Shown one piece after another: positions 4,414 to 7,918 of a stretch of DNA of 7,918 nt. Position 1 is the first letter of the stretch. Each line of letters opens with the position of its first letter. The stretch is from Saprospiraceae bacterium (lineage in GTDB: Bacteria; Bacteroidota; Bacteroidia; Chitinophagales; Saprospiraceae): assembly GCA_020628755.1 (NCBI GenBank), contig JAHDEQ010000054.1:13270-21187 (forward strand). The letters run 5' to 3'. The notes under the pieces were generated by a model that saw nothing but the letters and a program-made list of their open reading frames with translations, did not search any database and had not been told where the DNA came from. Position numbers and translations under genes: made by a program.

Positions 4414-6156
4414 TTATTCTACTTTTAGCATTCCTTTTTTTGTAACTCTTCCTACTGGATAAATGCGGTGTGTTGGTTCGTAGTGTGGCGTATGTTCATA
4501 CACAAATCTGAGTTGTGCATAAGCATCTTTTGCAAACTCGGCATCTTCGCTTTTTTTGACTTCAAGCTCTTTGCGAAGTTCAGGGTTTTGGCGGAGGTAT
4601 TCCGCAGCTAAATCTTCAAAAACATAAGGAGAGAAATACTCTTTTTGCATTAAAATTCCATCAAAAAAATTCCATGCAAAGTATGAATCAGGTGCATGAG
4701 GTTCTAGCGTTTCGATAATATAACGATTGGATTTTTGATTAGTAAAAATTACATAGTCGCCCTTATGATATGGCCAATTTTGAACCTCTTTTTCAACTTC
4801 AATATTGTAATGTAGATAGTGTCCTTCATAAGCTTCTCGATTTTCAAATTTACTAACTCGATAAAGCTCCACCTCTAAGTCTTGGTCAGTTGCGAGGCGT
4901 TGAATGGCTACGCCATTCCAACGCAAACGTTCTATCACCTCCCTGTACGCCTGAGGAATGACATAAGCAATGGGTTTTTCAACCTTTTCAGAAGTTTTAT
5001 AATAACGATAAAAAGGAATTTCTTTTTCATAAGGTGCATCGTGGTCATAATACAATCGTTCTAAACCCGATACTTCGCTTGGTTTGTATTTGGCTTCGTA
5101 GCCTTTGAACAACACCTTGTCTTGTTTTTCAGAGTTCATTTCCCAATTCAAATCAAAGTTTGTTTTAGTTAAAGTATTTGCTTCGGCAGCGTTGCGGGCA
5201 GCCTGCAAAGCCGACGCTTGTTGAGCTATTGCATCAACCATGCTCAACATAAAATGATAGGTGCTTTCTACTCGACCTTTGTAGGGTTTGAGCATATGTG
5301 TTTCGGGCATAAACGAAATGGCATTGTGTAGCGCAGCATAGCCCGACGAGTAGCGAGGCAAATCCAAAAAAGAGGCAATACCGTCATCGGGCGTATTGCG
5401 TGCATACACATAAGGAGTCATTTCCCAGTCTCGTTTTGCCATGTTTTGGTACAAAAACGGAAGCAATTGCTCCGTCATATACTTCGCCAAATGCTTATCT
5501 AATTTGTCTTCTTGAGTTGGTATCAAGGTCATAGTATATTGATAATCGGCTCCATTAGAAGTATGATTATCTATAAAAATATGAGGCAACCATTGATTGT
5601 AAATTTGATTAAAAGTTTGGGCATTACGGGAATCACATTTGACGAAATCTCGATTCAAATCGAGATTTTTGGCGTTGCCTCGAAAACCGTGCGAATGTGG
5701 GCCGTTTTGGTTGGTACGACTATGGCTTCCTCGGTTGAGACCTCCTCCAATATTGTAAAAAGGAATGAGTACGACAACTGTGTTTTTGAGTTGTTTTTGT
5801 AGTTTTTTTTGCTGTAAACAATCTCTTATAAATAGCATAGAAGCATCAACTCCACAGGATTCTCCAGGATGAATGGCATTGTTGACAAAGAGAATGGTTC
5901 GTCCTTTTTGTTGTAAGGAAGTCGCATCAAAATCGCCATCCTGACTCAAAACAACCGTGTGTAGCGGATGTCCGCTATCGGTATTTCCATGTGGGGTAAG
6001 CTGCATTTTTTCAGGAAATGCAGTCTGTAATTTTTCGTAATACTCAATTACTTCAAAATAGGTGGGCGTAGAGTTATCATCCTTTTCAAATTGTGTTTGA
6101 AAATCTTGTGCATTTAGAACCATCGGAAATAAGAATAAGAGGAAGATTTTTTTCAT
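4414..6156 (-). CDS. Secreted M14-family zinc carboxypeptidase
   Basis: A 580-residue exported metallopeptidase; M14 enzymes remove C-terminal residues from peptides or cleave cell-wall or modified peptides. A signal peptide covers residues 1-16 (MKKIFLLFLFPMVLNA, cut before QDF), so it acts in the periplasm or outside. The M14 zinc site is complete: HPGES (His96, Glu99) and DNHTSNG (His198). NLDLNRDF gives the substrate-binding Arg169, and FMPETHML (Glu285) is the likely catalytic Glu. The catalytic domain fills about residues 30-315. The C-terminal ~260 residues are an accessory part I cannot assign. I chose ATG 6156 over an in-frame TTG at 6180, because the ATG gives a textbook signal peptide. 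Upstream, 97 bases away on the same strand, lies formiminotransferase-cyclodeaminase, with a GC-rich hairpin between. The substrate is not predictable from sequence. Confidence 0.88.
   Translation of the reverse strand: MKKIFLLFLFPMVLNAQDFQTQFEKDDNSTPTYFEVIEYYEKLQTAFPEKMQLTPHGNTDSGHPLHTVVLSQDGDFDATSLQQKGRTILFVNNAIHPGESCGVDASMLFIRDCLQQKKLQKQLKNTVVVLIPFYNIGGGLNRGSHSRTNQNGPHSHGFRGNAKNLDLNRDFVKCDSRNAQTFNQIYNQWLPHIFIDNHTSNGADYQYTMTLIPTQEDKLDKHLAKYMTEQLLPFLYQNMAKRDWEMTPYVYARNTPDDGIASFLDLPRYSSGYAALHNAISFMPETHMLKPYKGRVESTYHFMLSMVDAIAQQASALQAARNAAEANTLTKTNFDLNWEMNSEKQDKVLFKGYEAKYKPSEVSGLERLYYDHDAPYEKEIPFYRYYKTSEKVEKPIAYVIPQAYREVIERLRWNGVAIQRLATDQDLEVELYRVSKFENREAYEGHYLHYNIEVEKEVQNWPYHKGDYVIFTNQKSNRYIIETLEPHAPDSYFAWNFFDGILMQKEYFSPYVFEDLAAEYLRQNPELRKELEVKKSEDAEFAKDAYAQLRFVYEHTPHYEPTHRIYPVGRVTKKGMLKVE
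4897..4924. repeat. Intragenic 12-bp inverted repeat with one bulge
   Basis: GCGTTGAATGGC (4897-4908) pairs with 4912-4924 over 12 bp around the loop TAC, leaving C4918 as a single-base bulge. It lies in the C-terminal part of the M14 peptidase gene, in codons for LRWNGVAIQR. Confidence 0.7.
5645..5668. repeat. Intragenic inverted repeat over the NLDLNRDF motif codons
   Basis: AAATCTCGATT (5645-5655) and AATCGAGATTT (5658-5668) are perfect 11-bp complements with a 2-base centre. The palindrome covers the codons of the conserved M14 arginine motif. On the plus strand, antisense to the gene, the stem ends in a run of five T bases, giving a terminator-like shape. Confidence 0.75.
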
Positions 6157-6205
6157 AGGAGGAAGGATTATACGACGCAAAATTTGAATTGCTCTGCACT
6201 ATTTC

Positions 6206-6228
6206 GGCTGGGTGCGGAGCACCCAGCC
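6206..6228. repeat. GC-rich hairpin between FTCD and M14 genes
   Basis: GGCTGGGTGC (6206-6215) and GCACCCAGCC (6219-6228) form a perfect 10-bp stem with a 3-base loop, much richer in G+C than its surroundings. It lies between two leftward genes. On their strand the stem is followed by GAAATAG, with no T-tract, so it is not a standard terminator there. On the plus strand it is followed by TCATTTTAAAGATTTTTC. It may slow decay of the upstream FTCD mRNA or be a dispersed palindromic repeat. Confidence 0.7.
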
Positions 6229-6253
6229 TCATTTTAAAGATTTTTCGGAATAA

Positions 6254-7918
6254 TTAAATCTTACTATTCACCATTTTTAGAATTTCTTTTTCGAGTTTAT
6301 CGGCTTGTTTTGTCATTTTTTTGCCTTTGTCGAGGACTTCTTTTACAAAAACCTTGTCTTCTAAGTCGCCACAATTGATTTGAACATTGAGGTAAGCTCC
6401 GTGAATAGCTGCCCTTGCACACAATGCTCCTACCCCAGCATCGGTAACCGAGTTGGGATTGCCATGCTCTGCCATCCCTCGGATAACATCAAAAGATTGT
6501 AAAGATAATTCCATGACTTTAAAAGGAACTTCAATTGCATATTTGGTTGCTGCTTGAATGGCAGCTTTGCGAGTCGCTTTTTCAGCATCATTGCTTTTGG
6601 GTAACCGAATAGCTTGTATAATTGCATTAAAAGAATGGGTATCTTCATCAACCATTTTGAGTAAGGTATCTTTTAAGATTTGACCTTGGTCTGCCCATTC
6701 TGAAAATTCTTCCCAACGCTCGTCCCAAACTCTTCGGTGCGAAGACAGATTGGCAACCATCGTTGCCAATGATACGCCCAATGCTCCTACATAGGCCGAG
6801 ATAGAACCACCGCCTGGCGCGGGGCTTTCTGATGCAGTTTCATTGGCGAAAGCCCTTAAATTCATATCCAATAAAGGTGTCGAACTAACTCCGCCCAATT
6901 GATATTCGATGATTTTCTTTTGTGGGTCAAAAGGACTCAACTCATCAAGGCCTAAAGATTTTATCGCAATTTTAATCAATTCTTCTTCGGAAACACCAAT
7001 TGAACGACGTTGCTTTTTTAAGAAATACCGACCAGCATCCAACATGACTTTTAGAGGTACAAGTCCGACCAACTCCGAACCCGTCACTCGTAAACCTCGA
7101 CGCTCGGCACTTTTGCAGCACTCCTCAAAAGCCACATGTAATGGCGTAACGCTGATATTGGTCAAATTCATCGAAATTTGTGTAATACCATATTCTTCGA
7201 TGTACCAACCAATTGCTTTGACCGCTTTACAGGTTCCTGCTTCTCTTTCTGGATTCCCGTCTTTGTCGGTTATGATTTTTCCAGTGAGGGAATTTCCTTC
7301 TCGCTTGAGACGGCCTTTTTCACGAATATCAAAAGCAACGGAATTAGCTCGACGCACCGATGTCGTATTAAGATTGACATTATAGGCAATCAAAAAATCT
7401 CTCGCTCCTATCGCAGTCGCTCCGCTTTGTGCATTGAATTTGGCTGGGCCATAATCAGGTTTCCATTCTGCTTGTTTGAGCTTTTGAGGTAAACCTTCAT
7501 ACTCGCCTGCTCGAACAGTTGCTAGATTTTTGCGTTCAGGGCGAGTCGCTGCCGATTCGTACATATATATCGGTATATCGGTATCTTGACCGACCATCTT
7601 TGCCAATTTGTGTGCCCAATCGGCTGTCTCTTTCATTGTGATATTGGAAATCGGAATCAAAGGACAAACATCGGTTGCACCCATTCGGGGATGCTCGCCC
7701 GAATGTTTGCTCATGTCTATGACTTCACTCGCTTTTTTGATGGCTAAATAGGCTGCTTGAATGACAGGTTGTGGCTCACCAACAAAAGTCACCACCGTTC
7801 GGTTGGTGGCTTTGCCAGGGTCAACATCAAGTAGTTTTACACCTTCAACGCTTTCGATTTCGTCGGTGATAATTTTTATGATACTCATATCGCGTCCTTC
7901 ACTAAAATTGGGAACGCA
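6254..7918 (-). CDS. ftcD: Formiminotransferase-cyclodeaminase (5' end outside window)
   Basis: Bifunctional cytoplasmic enzyme at the end of histidine breakdown. It moves the formimino group from formiminoglutamate to tetrahydrofolate (EC 2.1.2.5), then deaminates it to methenyl-THF (EC 4.3.1.4). An internal ATG at 7888 is not the true start: the frame stays open to 7918 and reads CVPNFSEGRD, the conserved FTCD N-terminus, so only about six residues are missing. Counting from that internal Met, GVKLLDVDPGKATNRTVVTF and HSGEHPRMGATDVCP (62-76; His66 likely matches the catalytic His82 of the pig enzyme) mark the transferase N-subdomain. Its C-subdomain runs to about 320. The cyclodeaminase domain begins near 340 with SESPAPGGGS (353-362) and has the DEDTHSF acidic block (414-420). 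Both halves look intact. Other hut genes, if present, would lie to the right. Confidence 0.95.
   Translation of the reverse strand, partial: CVPNFSEGRDMSIIKIITDEIESVEGVKLLDVDPGKATNRTVVTFVGEPQPVIQAAYLAIKKASEVIDMSKHSGEHPRMGATDVCPLIPISNITMKETADWAHKLAKMVGQDTDIPIYMYESAATRPERKNLATVRAGEYEGLPQKLKQAEWKPDYGPAKFNAQSGATAIGARDFLIAYNVNLNTTSVRRANSVAFDIREKGRLKREGNSLTGKIITDKDGNPEREAGTCKAVKAIGWYIEEYGITQISMNLTNISVTPLHVAFEECCKSAERRGLRVTGSELVGLVPLKVMLDAGRYFLKKQRRSIGVSEEELIKIAIKSLGLDELSPFDPQKKIIEYQLGGVSSTPLLDMNLRAFANETASESPAPGGGSISAYVGALGVSLATMVANLSSHRRVWDERWEEFSEWADQGQILKDTLLKMVDEDTHSFNAIIQAIRLPKSNDAEKATRKAAIQAATKYAIEVPFKVMELSLQSFDVIRGMAEHGNPNSVTDAGVGALCARAAIHGAYLNVQINCGDLEDKVFVKEVLDKGKKMTKQADKLEKEILKMVNSKI
6749..6770. 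repeat. Intragenic inverted repeat, 9-bp arms, beside a second hairpin
   Basis: ATTGGCAAC (6749-6757) and GTTGCCAAT (6762-6770) pair perfectly around CATC in the cyclodeaminase part of FTCD (codons for LATMVANL). Three bases away another perfect hairpin, TCTTCG-GTG-CGAAGA (6731-6745), gives two adjacent stems. Confidence 0.65.

Noticed and set aside
5512..5802. Open frame opposite the M14 peptidase gene
   Set aside because: Lies wholly antisense to a complete zinc-peptidase coding sequence and has no recognisable domain.
6909..7385. 158-codon open frame opposite FTCD
   Set aside because: Long, but entirely antisense to conserved FTCD codons; length is explained by the codon pattern of the real gene.
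7566..7585. Tandem TATATCGG repeat in FTCD
   Set aside because: Two and a half 8-bp units encode the expected IPIYMY segment; too short to mean more than coding coincidence.

Overview
This is an AT-rich window (about 35-40% G+C by eye) that looks like an ordinary chromosomal stretch of a Bacteroidota bacterium, probably of the Cytophagales/Saprospirales type. The evidence is the typical protein set (DUF2490 outer-membrane protein, PepSY-like periplasmic protein, secreted M14 peptidase, fused formiminotransferase-cyclodeaminase), A/T-rich starts with almost no Shine-Dalgarno sequences, and a perfect TAnnTTTG promoter box upstream of the exonuclease gene. I see no tRNA, rRNA, CRISPR array, transposase or phage gene.

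Layout. At 1-36 is a terminator for a gene left of the window. An ExoA/Xth-type AP endonuclease runs leftward (35-799). Divergent from it is a rightward pair of exported proteins: a tandem PepSY-like protein (854-1432) and a DUF2490 beta-barrel protein (1470-2162). A 774-base gap follows. It holds a terminator-like hairpin after DUF2490, a nested set of complementary segments that could be a structured RNA (2237-2425), a second terminator-like hairpin, short AT-rich repeats and a candidate 30-codon ORF (2848-2940). That small ORF has a GGGGAG motif and its stop overlaps the ATG of a cytoplasmic TPR protein (2937-4358). A 20-bp nested palindrome separates the TPR gene from two leftward genes: a secreted M14 zinc carboxypeptidase (4414-6156) and formiminotransferase-cyclodeaminase of histidine breakdown (6254 to beyond 7918, its first few codons lying outside the window).

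Functionally the window is mixed: DNA repair, two envelope proteins, a TPR scaffold, extracellular peptide digestion and histidine-derived one-carbon metabolism. The only plausible pathway link is between the last two genes (peptide use and amino-acid catabolism), and that is inference.

The least expected signal is not a gene. All six coding sequences contain strong perfect or near-perfect inverted repeats with short loops (8-13 bp arms, loops 0-8), including a 26-bp perfect palindrome in the DUF2490 gene. A hand estimate says this is well above chance. Together with the nested palindromes between genes, it points to a genome-wide process that creates or keeps hairpins, or to an mRNA-structure layer written over the codons.
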